Position numbers and translations under genes: made by a program | Source of the DNA: Limnoglobus roseus | GTDB lineage: Bacteria; Planctomycetota; Planctomycetia; Gemmatales; Gemmataceae | Length of the DNA: 64,000 nt | Reading direction: 5' to 3' | NCBI RefSeq assembly: GCF_008254045.1 | Contig: NZ_CP042425.1 | Location: 868,001-932,000 of the forward strand | The notes under the pieces: model-generated | Databases searched by the model: none | What the model saw: the letters and a program-made list of their open reading frames with translations, nothing else | What the model was told of the DNA's origin: nothing | In this document: positions 48,100 to 57,413 of the stretch, piece after piece | Layout of the letters: each line of letters begins with the position of its first letter | Position numbering within the stretch: the first letter of the stretch is position 1

Positions 48100-48777
48100 T
48101 CAGGGCTTCGTTTTTGGCGTTAGCATCTGGGATAGCTGGTCCTTCAGCTTCGATGTCAGCAGGGAAGTGAACTCGCCGGCGGAACGGGTGTACGATTTCT
48201 CCAAGTAGTGCTTCGCCTTGATGCCGCGTTTGCTGCCCCATTGAAGGATTGAAGCGTATGCCGCCGGCCTGATGTAGTTCTTCTTGGGCTTGCCCTTCAC
48301 CTTCTTGAGAAGCGACTTGAAGCCTTTGGAACGCACGATCCGCTTGCGTAGTGATTGGGCTTTCTTGGCCGCAGCCTTTTTCGCCCGTTTCGCACGCTTC
48401 TTTCCAATCTTGACCGCCCGTGCGAGGAATCGACCGGCCCGCGTCTTCCTTCTCTTCGCCCTGGTAGCCGGCTTGCTGGTGATCTTGGCTGCCTTCGGCT
48501 TCGGCTTGGCCTTCTTCTTCTTGGGCGGCTTGCGGACCTTCTTGACGCTGGAACTCGGCCCGACCACTGCCGCCCAGACGCCGTTCTTGAATTGGGTCTT
48601 GATCCGCATTGCCTTCTTCAAGAACCCGGTCTTCTGCGGCGTGACGCCCACAACGGCAGACTTAACCGGGACTGCGGCGGCGTTCAGACTGATCCTGATG
48701 GCCTTGTTCAACGCCGATCCGCGAACGTAGTCGAGGTTCCGCAAGTCGAGGTCGATACCGTTGCTGACTGCCATCAA
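48100..48777 (-). CDS. HK97 gp10-like neck/tail completion protein with Lys/Arg-rich insert
   Basis: Residues 1-75 (LDLRNLDYVRGSALNKAIRI, VKSAVVGVTPQKTGFLKKAM) and the C-terminal region (YIRPAAYASILQWGSKRGIK) match the HK97 gp10 fold. Between them is a ~90-residue histone-H1-like stretch of Lys, Arg, Ala and Pro (KKVRKPPKKKKAKPKPKAAK...). Typical gp10 proteins lack this. The start overlaps the previous stop (ATGA). Confidence 0.8.
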   Translation of the reverse strand: MMAVSNGIDLDLRNLDYVRGSALNKAIRISLNAAAVPVKSAVVGVTPQKTGFLKKAMRIKTQFKNGVWAAVVGPSSSVKKVRKPPKKKKAKPKPKAAKITSKPATRAKRRKTRAGRFLARAVKIGKKRAKRAKKAAAKKAQSLRKRIVRSKGFKSLLKKVKGKPKKNYIRPAAYASILQWGSKRGIKAKHYLEKSYTRSAGEFTSLLTSKLKDQLSQMLTPKTKP

Positions 48778-49106
48778 ACCTCAAGTGCCTCAAAGGTGTG
48801 GGCGGCGCAAATGGTTTCGTCGTCGCCGTACACAACCGTGTCGAGAATCCATGTCTCATCCCATTCGGGTCTGTAAAGCCTGTCCAACGCACTAACGCCC
48901 GGATAGTTGCGGATGCGGATGGTGCCGTTCTCGCCAGTCTGCGGGGTGCCGTAGTCGTCCTGCCGCCGGCCCGTCTCGGGTTCAACAGAACACCACAGGA
49001 ACCCGCCGTCAGGAAAGGATTCAACGTCCTGTCCGGTCGCGTCCTTGCCGATGGTCCTCGTTTGCCACACGCAACGGTCGCTGTAGTCGCCTGCCTTATT
49101 CATCAC
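48774..49106 (-). CDS. Phage head closure / head-tail adaptor
   Basis: The 110-residue protein resembles the SPP1 gp16/HK97 gp7 adaptor family: DRCVWQTRTIGKDATGQDVE, GGFLWCSVEPETGRRQDDYG and a C-terminal WILDTVVYGDDETI. It overlaps both neighbours by 4 bases. Confidence 0.8.
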   Translation of the reverse strand: MMNKAGDYSDRCVWQTRTIGKDATGQDVESFPDGGFLWCSVEPETGRRQDDYGTPQTGENGTIRIRNYPGVSALDRLYRPEWDETWILDTVVYGDDETICAAHTFEALEV

Positions 49107-49660
49107 TTCCCCCCTACGCCAAGTGATCCCCGCAGTTGTCTGGTAACGAACTCGAACCCGAGGGGCAGTTCCGTCAGAAACGTGTCGGTGTACGCCTCTC
49201 TGTTGCTGTAGTAGTGGCTTGCCAACAGCTTCACCACAGTCAAGAACTTCGCCGGACAGGTCGTCACGTCGCCCGCCGTGAATTCGACGGTGATCTTGTC
49301 CATGTCGCCCTCCGGTTTTGCATGCCGTAGCTGTACCCTGCCGCTGCTCAACTGAACGTAAGCATCACTCATGTCGATCTCGTTAGAGTCTGAGTCGCGG
49401 TAGGTTATCCCCGTCAAGCTGGTGATCGGGCGGCGGGGGACGCAGAAGACGCCGTCAGTAGGCCATTCCGTGAGCGTCAGCGTGAAGCCGGTGGCGGTCG
49501 GGACGTAGCCGGTTGCCTCGGATAGCAGTTCGGTCGCCGTCTCCAGCCATTCCGTCAACAGCTCGTCTTCCGCCGTGCTGGTCAGGTTCATCCGCAAGAA
49601 AGTCTTGAGGCTGTCGAGGCTGACAGGGCTGAGGCCGGGTGTAGTGATGTCGATGTTCAT
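49103..49660 (-). CDS. Phage head-tail connector (gp6-like)
   Basis: The 185 residues begin with the gp6-like pattern VSLDSLKTFLRMNLTSTAED and two helices (LLTEWLETATELLSEATG), then a strand-rich middle and a C-terminal helix (CPAKFLTVVKLLASHYYSNR). It is first in the connector gene chain after the capsid. Confidence 0.83.
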   Translation of the reverse strand: MNIDITTPGLSPVSLDSLKTFLRMNLTSTAEDELLTEWLETATELLSEATGYVPTATGFTLTLTEWPTDGVFCVPRRPITSLTGITYRDSDSNEIDMSDAYVQLSSGRVQLRHAKPEGDMDKITVEFTAGDVTTCPAKFLTVVKLLASHYYSNREAYTDTFLTELPLGFEFVTRQLRGSLGVGGK

Positions 49661-49684
49661 GGTGGTATGTAGTGGTCAGAAACG

Positions 49685-49720
49685 AAAAGAACCCCACGCC
49701 CGAAGACATGAGGTTCTTTT
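49685..49720 (-). terminator. Terminator after the capsid gene
   Basis: The arms AAAAGAACC / GGTTCTTTT (49685-49693, 49712-49720) end in a T-run on the minus strand, 27 bases past the capsid stop. It would attenuate transcription into the connector genes. Confidence 0.6.
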
Positions 49721-49746
49721 GAGTCTTCGTGACTCGCCGTCTTGGA

Positions 49747-51018
49747 TTACGAAGCCGGTGCCGCGACGTACTTGACGGCGTTCGGGTTGATGAGTCGGCC
49801 ATCGTACCGGGCGAACGCAAGGAAGCACACCATGCCGTCGCGGGCGCGAACCTCGGACAGCTTCAGGAACTGAATGTCGAGGACGTTCCGCAGCCAATAC
49901 TTGCTGTAGTCGCCGTAGGCCACCAGCTTCGCGTTCACGCCACTGGAAGGCATGTCGTTGTTGATTATGATCGGCTCGCCGTCCAGGGTGCCGGGGCCGC
50001 TCTGGAACGGGTCCGCGAAGTAGCGGTTCTGGCCGTCCTTGCTCTTGCGAACCTGCGCCAAGAACTTGTCGTGCATCATGAAGCCCTTCGTTGCGGAAGG
50101 TGCGTCACGGTACGCCTTGTCAACGCTGTACTTCAAGTCCAGCAAGTTGTCGATGCTGACGGTCGGTGCCGCACCCGTACCCGTGGTCACTACGCCCGAT
50201 GCCGTCGCGTCCAAGAGGATGCCCCTCGGCTTGGAAGAACCGTCGCCCACCGTCACGGCGTTGTTCAGTGCGCGGCCCATGCGTTCGGCCAGCAAGAGCG
50301 GCAACAGTTGGTCCAACGCCGTCTGGCTATCTTGAATCAATTCGATTGAGACGGGGATTTCGTCAGAACTTAGTTTCCAAGCCCCGAGGCTGACGCTGGA
50401 CACGGTCGGGTCGGTGCTGGTGACGGTCGTGCCTTCCGACAGCCAACGGCCCGTGTTGTTCGTGTCGTCGAAGACGGGAATCGGAAGCGGAACGCCCGTT
50501 TCGGTGCCGATCTGCGTGACGACGTTGACCACAGCCCCGTAATACTTCAGATACCGTTCGTATGCGTCGGTGAATTCCTTCCACTGCACAAGCTGCTGGC
50601 CGGTCGTGGACGCGGTCGAAAGCATGCGGACGCTGGCCCGGCTGCTGTTCAGATTGACGCCACAGCGGGCCGCGTTGTCCAGGGCTTCCGGGGTCGCACG
50701 ATAGGTGTCGGTGCCGGTCAACATCCAAGAGCGGATGGCGTTGCCCAGGTCGGGCTTCTCTTCCGGGGTGCGAATGGTAGTCGGGCTGGTCTTGCGGTAG
50801 GCAACCTTGAGTTCCGCTTCGGCCTGCTCCAGCTTGCTCGTTTTTTCGAGCGTGTTCAGCCGTTCCCCGAACTTGTCGAAGTCGGCGTACATGCCTTCGA
50901 CTTGCTTCGATTCGTCGCCGTTCAGGTCGCGGCCTTCGCCCTTCGCGGTCTGAATGATCGACTTCGCGTCGTGCAGAAGCTTGGCGCGAGATTCCTTGAG
51001 TTGAGTCAGGTCGTTCAA
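49747..51018 (-). CDS. HK97-family major capsid protein
   Basis: The 423-residue protein has an N-terminal coiled-coil scaffold (delta domain) to about residue 75 and then the HK97 fold: TTGQQLVQWKEF, LPIPVFDDTNNTGRWLSEGT, SIELIQDSQTALDQLLPLLL, VGDGSSKPRGIL and the C-terminal FARYDGRLINPNAVKYV. The complete scaffold domain implies processing by the adjacent protease. Confidence 0.93.
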   Translation of the reverse strand: MNDLTQLKESRAKLLHDAKSIIQTAKGEGRDLNGDESKQVEGMYADFDKFGERLNTLEKTSKLEQAEAELKVAYRKTSPTTIRTPEEKPDLGNAIRSWMLTGTDTYRATPEALDNAARCGVNLNSSRASVRMLSTASTTGQQLVQWKEFTDAYERYLKYYGAVVNVVTQIGTETGVPLPIPVFDDTNNTGRWLSEGTTVTSTDPTVSSVSLGAWKLSSDEIPVSIELIQDSQTALDQLLPLLLAERMGRALNNAVTVGDGSSKPRGILLDATASGVVTTGTGAAPTVSIDNLLDLKYSVDKAYRDAPSATKGFMMHDKFLAQVRKSKDGQNRYFADPFQSGPGTLDGEPIIINNDMPSSGVNAKLVAYGDYSKYWLRNVLDIQFLKLSEVRARDGMVCFLAFARYDGRLINPNAVKYVAAPAS

Positions 51019-51058
51019 TGGTCCTCCAAATGGATGCTGATAGTATCTATGTGTCGCA

Positions 51059-51603
51059 TTAGTTTTTTCTGAGCCGGTAGTTGAGTTCGGCCCAGACGGC
51101 GTTCATGTTCGTCATCGCCGGCGGCTCGGTGTGCGACCGTACTTCGACGTAAGCTTGCGGGTAGGCACCCCGAACCACCAACGCGACGTGATGCAAGGTC
51201 AGGTCGTGCAGGGTGCGATAAGACTGGCCGTCCCGCTGCTCCCAAGAGTCTTTCTCGTTGTTAAAGCGAAACGACATGCCAGAGATGTCACCTCGGGCAA
51301 CGCTCTCCTTGATGTCGTTGGCCCATGACGGCAAGTCGAGGCTGAACCGCAAGCCGGTGCTGTCGCTGGTCAGCTTCAGGGTGCCACTGCCGACGCGGCC
51401 AAGAGGCGGACGCTGGTCCTCGTCGTGAGTCCAGTGGGCCGTAACGTCAGGGAACGCACGAAGGGTTCGCTCAAAAGCCCCCGGTGCGATAGTTTCAACG
51501 AACTTTCTGCCCCGTTCGCTGAGGACGTGCGAAGGCTGGTTGTAGAGTGCGGCGTAGCCCTCAAGCCGGTTGCCGTCGCCGGTGATCTGCGTCTTGATGC
51601 TTC
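51059..51603 (-). pseudogene. HK97 prohead protease, 5' end cut by IS630
   Basis: The in-frame sequence runs from the IS boundary: ITGDGNRLEGYAALYN, FVETIAPGAFERTLRAFPDV, THDEDQRPPLGRVGSGTLKL, DIKESVARGDISGMSFRF. The U35 His (WTHDED) and Ser (GMSFRF) positions are present. No start codon precedes the IS, so the N-terminus is lost or displaced. Portal and terminase genes, normally next, are not seen. Confidence 0.88.
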
Positions 51604-51613
51604 TAGTAGGCCG

Positions 51614-52755
51614 TCACGCTTTGATTGACGGATAAAGTGAGCGGAGTTTGACCCGTGCGTCGGGCGTGGTGAACCGCCAGTTCACTCCGACCATCTGCTC
51701 GTTCCGCTCCTCCTCCCAGGCGGCCACCTCCTTGCGGAGCCGGGCCATCGTCCCGATCCGGCGGTCCAGGCATTGCTTCGACAGGGCGGCGAACTCGATC
51801 TCGGCCATGTTCAGCCACGACCCATGCTTGGGCGTGTAGTGCCACTCCAGCCGCTCGGCGATCCGCCGCGCCCGGACCGGGTCGAACGCCTCGTACAGGC
51901 AGGCGGTCGAGTGGGTGTTCAGATTGTCGGTGACCAGCACCAGGCGATCGGCATCCGGGTACAGGTCCTCGGCCAGCCACCGGAGCACCTCGGCGAAGTC
52001 CTTGGCCGTCCGCCGCTCGGTCGGCATGACGTACCGCCAGCCGAGCAGCGGCTGGAACAGCATGAACAGGTTGGCCACGCCCTCCCGCTTGTACTCGTAG
52101 TCGTACCGGGCCGGTAAGCCGGGCCGGGGCGGGAGCGGCACCCGGGTCTCGCTCACCAACTGCTTCGGCTGCTCGTCGATGCAGATGAGCGGGCGATCCT
52201 CGTCGTACGGGCGGTGGTACACGTCGAGTACGTCCTCCATCCGCGCCACGAACTCGCCCGACGGCCCGCCCGGCAGGCACCACTGCTCCCGCAGGTGCGG
52301 CTTCAGCTCATTTTTTTCAGCGTCCGCCGGACCGTTTCATACGACACGGCGGTCACCACCTCCAACTCGACCAGCTTGTCGGCGAGCATCCGCAGGGTCC
52401 ACGCCTTGCGGCCGTCCGGTGTTGCCGAACACGCCAGTGCGACCAGCCGCGCTTCGGCGGCCCCGTCGAGGACCGGCGGTCGGGGCGGGGCAGTCCGGGC
52501 CCGGGTGGCGAGAGCGGCGTCGATGCCCTCGGTGACGAACCGCTCCCGAATCCGTTCGACCGTTCGGTGCCCGCACCCGAGGGCCTCGGCCACCCGCCGG
52601 TCCTCCCACCCTGGCCCGCCTTCCGTCTGGTCTGTCAAAAGCAGGATGCGGGCCCGTGTGACGGTCCGGGCGGACCGCTTTCCGGCCCGAGTCAGCGCGT
52701 CCAGACGCCCGCGCTCCTCGCCGGTGAGGGTCACGACGTATCGCTTGCATGGCAT
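51614..52755 (-). CDS. IS630 transposase, copy 2 (frameshifted)
   Basis: Identical in both reading frames to the copy 1 transposase. The slippery run of seven A on the coding strand is at 52311-52317. All DDE residues are retained. Confidence 0.9.
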
Positions 52756-52813
52756 GGCGGGCATCCTACCGGGGAGCAAGGGCGCGGGGCGGGGCCGGTT
52801 CATTTCACGCCGA

Positions 52814-53296
52814 TTACCGACCCGCGGCAAGGACGAAGGCGTTCATCCAGTTGAGGTCGGTCAGCTTCGGCCACGAGGGGGTGGCCGCGAAGGTGTCGTC
52901 AATGGAACGGCTGGGCTCGTCAGTGGACTGGAACCAGACCGCCCCTGTGGTCGCGTCCGTGGCGGCGAGCGCGTACCCTGGGTGCCCGGCCACGGACAGG
53001 CAGTAGAACGCCCCCACCCGGCCGACGACGAATTGCCTCGTACTCCCGACCCAAGGCTTATTCCCGAGGTACGAGCGGCCCAGCACCTCCCGGCCGTCCA
53101 TGGCGATCCGAAGGTCCAGCATCATGCCGTAGTCCTTCGCGTCGACGTATTCGATGACCTCGCACTCGCACCGCCCGTCATCGGACCGAGCAACTTGGTA
53201 CGTGGTCGGGCCCGAACGAGCCCCGCAGCCGGGCGTAGGGAGGACGATCGCGATCGCCGCGGCGATCGCGGCCATGGCCCTCGCTGCACTCGCCAT
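52814..53296 (-). CDS. IS630 passenger protein, copy 2
   Basis: Identical to the 160-residue passenger of copy 1: Ala-rich hydrophobic N-terminus with PTPGC, then an unknown globular domain. Retention of an intact frame in both copies fits recent transposition of the whole unit. Confidence 0.65.
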   Translation of the reverse strand: MASAARAMAAIAAAIAIVLPTPGCGARSGPTTYQVARSDDGRCECEVIEYVDAKDYGMMLDLRIAMDGREVLGRSYLGNKPWVGSTRQFVVGRVGAFYCLSVAGHPGYALAATDATTGAVWFQSTDEPSRSIDDTFAATPSWPKLTDLNWMNAFVLAAGR

Positions 53297-53548
53297 TTAT
53301 GCTCTCGTGGTCAAAGGGGGTACGGCATCCCTGATGCGGGTATCAGCTTATCGCGCCCACCTCCACGACGGCTACTTACCCTTCCGCCGAACAAAGCGTG
53401 ACAAGCCACTAGGTCTCTGAATTACCTGCCGATAGCGGCCTGCCGAGTTATTACTCGCCAGAGAGTATAGAGACTCTTATTACACAGTGAGCGGGCAATC
53501 CCCTGCACCTGCGAGGGGCAGGTTTCTGCACTCGATCGATAATGACCT

Positions 53549-54256
53549 ATGACCAAGCCGAGGCCGCGAGCACGCTACTCGTTCGAGGTCGGTCGTCACT
53601 ATGTCGGCAGGGTCTCAGACGCCGATACCAAGTGGTGGCCCGGCTATGGGCGGACAGTGTGTGCGGTAAGAATTAGACTCGCGGTACCGATCGTACTCGA
53701 TGTGAACGGTATTCCCCGGCCTTGCCGAGACCCGGAGGCAGAAGTTTGGCTGTTCCCGGAGGAAGAAGAGGATGACGAAGCGTTCGTAACCCTAACGAAT
53801 CTCACTCTCGTCGATGGGGTATATGTGCTACCCACTAATCCGGTGTTCCTGTGCCTCAGATTCGGCAACCCACAGCCGGGATGCGGTTATCAGCCGGTGG
53901 AATCGGCCGAGTGCTACCGCGGTCATCTTGACCCCATACTACAACCGCCCCCCAGTCAGACTTCCGGACTGACTTTCGGCCCGGGCGAGAGTGTGAAGTT
54001 CAGGAATAGGAAGGTACGTGGATTGACCCCGCACGAAGTCGAAATTTTGAAGCGGCTGGATCAGTCTTTCACTGCACCGGTGACGGCCGAGGACCTGAAG
54101 CGGGCGGTGGTTCTGTGGTCCGATAACGAGTTGGACCACGCTTTCTACCGAGTGATCGTGACCGGCATGAACAAGCTCGGAAAAAGTCTTCCCAAACCTC
54201 TCCAAATCTTCAAATCGCCTACCGGTTGGACACTCCGGGTCGCTGACCGTCGCTGA
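53549..54256 (+). CDS. Hypothetical protein (235 aa)
   Basis: The N-terminal two thirds are strand-rich with Pro/Cys motifs (YSFEVGRHYVGRVSDADTKW, CLRFGNPQPGCGYQP). The C-terminal ~70 residues look like a winged helix (RGLTPHEVEILKRL, VTAEDLKRAVVLWSDNELDH). No family recognised. GC is intermediate. Confidence 0.6.
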   Translation: MTKPRPRARYSFEVGRHYVGRVSDADTKWWPGYGRTVCAVRIRLAVPIVLDVNGIPRPCRDPEAEVWLFPEEEEDDEAFVTLTNLTLVDGVYVLPTNPVFLCLRFGNPQPGCGYQPVESAECYRGHLDPILQPPPSQTSGLTFGPGESVKFRNRKVRGLTPHEVEILKRLDQSFTAPVTAEDLKRAVVLWSDNELDHAFYRVIVTGMNKLGKSLPKPLQIFKSPTGWTLRVADRR

Positions 54257-54378
54257 CCCGACTTGTACTGACACTTACCCGGTATGCCGCCATCATCACT
54301 CAAGTCCTTGCCCCGGTCGCGTTGGCCGGTTGGCGGGTGACGGCCTTTCATGCCTTTTGGGCAGAAATGAGAGTTGAT

Positions 54379-55002
54379 ATGGCTACGCAGTTGATTGAAC
54401 CGGACGACATCAAGGTCGGGGCCGTCGGCTCCCTCGCGGTGCCGGTCGAGGACGTGGGCGGCGAGTTCAACGACGGCGAGGACCTCGACACGGCCGAGGG
54501 CATCCCGACCGTCCGCCGCCCCGGCCGGCACGAGTGGTTCACCCTGTTCCTCGACCGGGAACTCCGCTGCCGGCTGCTGGCCGTGAAGAAGGCCGGCAGG
54601 ACCTTCGAGAACGACTACTACCACGTGGCGACGGAGTTGCGCCGCACCATCCCGGGGGAAGTGAAGCCGTTCGTCGTGGTCCCGTACTACTCCTGGGACC
54701 TCAAGCGGGTGGACCTGTTCGTGACGCCGGCCTACGAGCCGGGGGTCAGCGGGTGGGGTGACAGCATGCTGGTGCTGCTGCGGAAGGGTACCGAGTGGCA
54801 CGCCAAGCACCAGGTCAAGATCATGTCGAATAAGGATGCCGCCAAGTACGACATCCGGTTCGACGATATCCCCGGCACGCCGGTCTTTCCGGCCGAGCTG
54901 ACGGGCGTGCTGTTGGGCACCGCGATTGGGCCGGACCGGTTTATCACCACGGCGGAAAACCCGGTGCTCCGGACGCTGCAGAAGGGCGCGGTACTCGTCT
55001 GA
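54379..55002 (+). CDS. Hypothetical protein upstream of the polymerase (207 aa)
   Basis: The ATG at 54379 gives MATQLIEPDDIKVGAVGSLA; upstream frame extension lacks support. Strand-rich body with VVPYYSWDLKRVDLFVTPAY and a C-terminal FITTAENPVLRTLQ. It overlaps the polymerase start by one base (TGATG), so a role with the polymerase is likely. Confidence 0.7.
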   Translation: MATQLIEPDDIKVGAVGSLAVPVEDVGGEFNDGEDLDTAEGIPTVRRPGRHEWFTLFLDRELRCRLLAVKKAGRTFENDYYHVATELRRTIPGEVKPFVVVPYYSWDLKRVDLFVTPAYEPGVSGWGDSMLVLLRKGTEWHAKHQVKIMSNKDAAKYDIRFDDIPGTPVFPAELTGVLLGTAIGPDRFITTAENPVLRTLQKGAVLV

Positions 55003-56747
55003 TGCCCCCCACCATCGTCCTGGACACCGAATGGGGTTACCGGGACGGACGACGGGATTGTGAGACCGCCTGGGAGCCGGTGGTCCTGTGCGCCAGGGTG
55101 GCGGGGGGAGACGCCCACCACTTCTGGGGCGGGGACCTCCGGCTCCGCGCGTTCCTCGACGCCCACCCCGACCACACCTTCGTCGCCCATTCCGCCACGG
55201 CGGAGATCAAATACCTGCTCCGGCTTGGCATCCCTGTCCCCGCGAAGTGGTTCGACACCATGGTCGCCTTCCGGGTCACGCACAACCAACCCGGCCGATT
55301 GAACGCCAGCCTGGTGACCGCCCTGAATTCAACGGGCCTCTCCCACCTGGTGCCGCTGGACAAGGACGAACTGCGCGAGCGGATCGTGGAACTGAAATTC
55401 ACCGACGCCGACCGCCCCCGCATCCGCGACTACTGCTTCGAGGACGTCGCCGGAACGGCGGCGCTGCACGCGAGGCTCGCCGGCCGGGTGGACCCGACCG
55501 CGATGACTGTATGGATGGAGTACGCGAAGGCGGTGGCACGGATGGAACTGCGGGGCTTGCCCATCGACACCCGGCTCCTGAAGGCCATCCTGGCCAACCG
55601 CGGGCACATCGCCGCGGCGTTGATCGCCGACCTGAACCGGACCTGCCCGGTGTACGACGGCGAGACGTTCAAGAAGAAGCGGTTCCTGGCGTGGGCGGCC
55701 CGCGAGGGCATTCGCTGGCCGGTCAAGCCGAGCAGGACCACCGGCCGGCTCTACCACCCGCTCGACGACGACACGCTGGAAGAAATGGAAAACCGGCACC
55801 CGCTCATCGCGGACGTGCGCCAGACCCGGAAGACGATCAAGTCCCTACAGAAGCACGGCATCAAGGTGGACGGGCGATCGGGGCGGCATCACTCCTCGAC
55901 CATGCCCTTCCGGAGCATCACGGGCCGGAACCAGCCCCGGATGTTCCTTTTCGCCGGGCCGAAGTGGACCCGGCGGTTGGCCGTGCCCCCGTCCCCGGAC
56001 CACGCGTTGGTCTACGTCGATTTCGTCAGCCAAGAAATCGGCGTCGCGGCGGCCCTGTCGTCCGACACCGCGATGCGGGCGATGTACGGGGAAGACGTCG
56101 GGCACGACCCCCACCTGGAGTTCGCCCGCATGTCGGGGGCGATCGTCACCGGAATGACCGAGCTTGAGGTGAAGGAAGTTCGAAAGATCTACAAGACCGT
56201 GAACCTGGCCGTCCTGTACAACCAGACCGCGGGCGGCATCGCGCAGCGGCTGGGCATCTCGGAGGAGGACGCGGCCCGCATCCTCGCCCTGCACAAGGAC
56301 CAGTTCCACGTGTACCACCTCTGGTCCGAGCGGGTCGTGGCGGCGGCCTACCACCGCAAACACGCCGTCACCCCGTGCGGTTGGCGGGCGGACGTCCCGT
56401 TCGATTCGAAATGGCGAACGTGGAGCAACTTTCCGATCCAGGGCGGGAGCGCGGACGTGATGCGGCTGGTGACCATCGCACTGGACCGGCAGGGGGTCCA
56501 GGTGCTCGCCATCGTCCACGACGGCTGGCTGATGAGTTGTCGGAAGGACCAGATCGAACAACTGAGGGCGGCGGTGGAACACGCCCGCCGGTGGGCGTGC
56601 GAGAAGGTGCTGGGCGGGTTCCCGCTGCGGGTCGATTTCGCGGTGTTCGCGGAGCGGTTCGAGGAAGACGACGATAAGGTCCGGAGGACATGGGAGAAGA
56701 TCGCGGCGAGTCTGCCCGGGGAGGTGCTTTGTGTCCCGGCGGAATGA
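55002..56747 (+). CDS. Family A DNA polymerase (PolA-like, element-encoded)
   Basis: The 581-residue protein has a DEDDy-type 3'-5' exonuclease domain: LDTEWG (Asp8, Glu10) and Tyr-x3-Asp in YCFEDVAG. The palm follows: motif A YVDFVSQEIG (Asp340), motif B VRKIYKTVNLAVLYNQTAGG and motif C AIVHDGW (Asp507). Motif C usually reads HDE; Gly508 replaces the Glu. The 5' nuclease domain of cellular PolI is missing, as in phage enzymes. Probably replicates the element. Confidence 0.88.
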   Translation: MPPTIVLDTEWGYRDGRRDCETAWEPVVLCARVAGGDAHHFWGGDLRLRAFLDAHPDHTFVAHSATAEIKYLLRLGIPVPAKWFDTMVAFRVTHNQPGRLNASLVTALNSTGLSHLVPLDKDELRERIVELKFTDADRPRIRDYCFEDVAGTAALHARLAGRVDPTAMTVWMEYAKAVARMELRGLPIDTRLLKAILANRGHIAAALIADLNRTCPVYDGETFKKKRFLAWAAREGIRWPVKPSRTTGRLYHPLDDDTLEEMENRHPLIADVRQTRKTIKSLQKHGIKVDGRSGRHHSSTMPFRSITGRNQPRMFLFAGPKWTRRLAVPPSPDHALVYVDFVSQEIGVAAALSSDTAMRAMYGEDVGHDPHLEFARMSGAIVTGMTELEVKEVRKIYKTVNLAVLYNQTAGGIAQRLGISEEDAARILALHKDQFHVYHLWSERVVAAAYHRKHAVTPCGWRADVPFDSKWRTWSNFPIQGGSADVMRLVTIALDRQGVQVLAIVHDGWLMSCRKDQIEQLRAAVEHARRWACEKVLGGFPLRVDFAVFAERFEEDDDKVRRTWEKIAASLPGEVLCVPAE

Positions 56748-57045
56748 GCCCTACGCCTTGATCACCTGGCCCGTGGTCGAGGTCATGGCACGGCTCCGGC
56801 TGCCCGGCTCGGCGTGGCAGGTCCTGTTCTTACTCGCAACCACGAGTTGCCGGTACGGCGGCCGCGACGTGCGGTTGTCGTTGCAGGAGATCGCCACCAA
56901 GACCGGGCTTCCGTCCCGGACGGTGAAGGCCGCGGTAGCGGACCTGCTGGCGCGGGGGCTCATCAGCCGACCCACCCGGTGCCGCCGGATCGCCGTCAGT
57001 CTGGTGCCGCGACCGGCGGCGTGTGTGGTGCCCGCCGAAGACTAG
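56731..57045 (+). CDS. Winged-helix protein (104 aa)
   Basis: A GTG start overlaps the polymerase gene by 17 bases. The protein has a replication-protein-like winged helix: AWQVLFLLATTSCRYGGRDV, LSLQEIATKTGLPSRTVKAA, VADLLARGLISRP. Likely a DNA-binding partner of the polymerase. Confidence 0.75.
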   Translation: MSRRNEPYALITWPVVEVMARLRLPGSAWQVLFLLATTSCRYGGRDVRLSLQEIATKTGLPSRTVKAAVADLLARGLISRPTRCRRIAVSLVPRPAACVVPAED

Positions 57046-57413
57046 TCCGCCTCGCCGCAGGCGTCAGTCCGGACAGGCCGGGTCAAGCAGTTGGGGTCTG
57101 ATTCGGGCGATCCGCAACCCGCGCGACTTACTCGCGAGCCGGAATGTGGACCGCTCGGTCCACGACCCATCCCGTACCGAAGACGCAACCCAGCCACACC
57201 CGCCAGGCGGGTCGAAGGCCCGCCGGCGGCCTCAAGGTCCTGTGCTGAGTCAGCAACTACGCCTCCTTGCCAACCGAGTTGCATCCGTCACGCGGTCTGA
57301 CGAGTCCGGTGGCCGACCGCCGCCACCCAAGCCGACGCAGATTCACCAACCGCTCGGCCCTCGTCACAGTACCGGCGAGAGACGAACACAAATTCCAAGC
57401 CGGAGTGACAGCG
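57046..57413. other. Intergenic region, no gene seen
   Basis: The region holds only shadow frames and a short inverted repeat GTGGACC/GGTCCAC near 57146-57163. Possible promoter region for the following small genes. Confidence 0.4.

Larger units (their letters stand above)
51606..53409 (-). mobile_element. IS630-family element, copy 2 (1804 bp)
   Basis: Same length, orientation and content as copy 1. It is bounded by TA at 51604-51605 and 53410-53411. The left flank is the prohead protease; the right flank is unrelated island DNA. Joining the two flanks does not give a protease start, as a stop codon lies upstream in phase. Confidence 0.93.

Noticed and set aside
29273..53409. A composite transposon made by the two IS630 copies
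   Set aside because: Outer TA dinucleotides are uninformative, because every IS630 insertion has them. The inner-flank evidence points more to recombination than to joint transposition.
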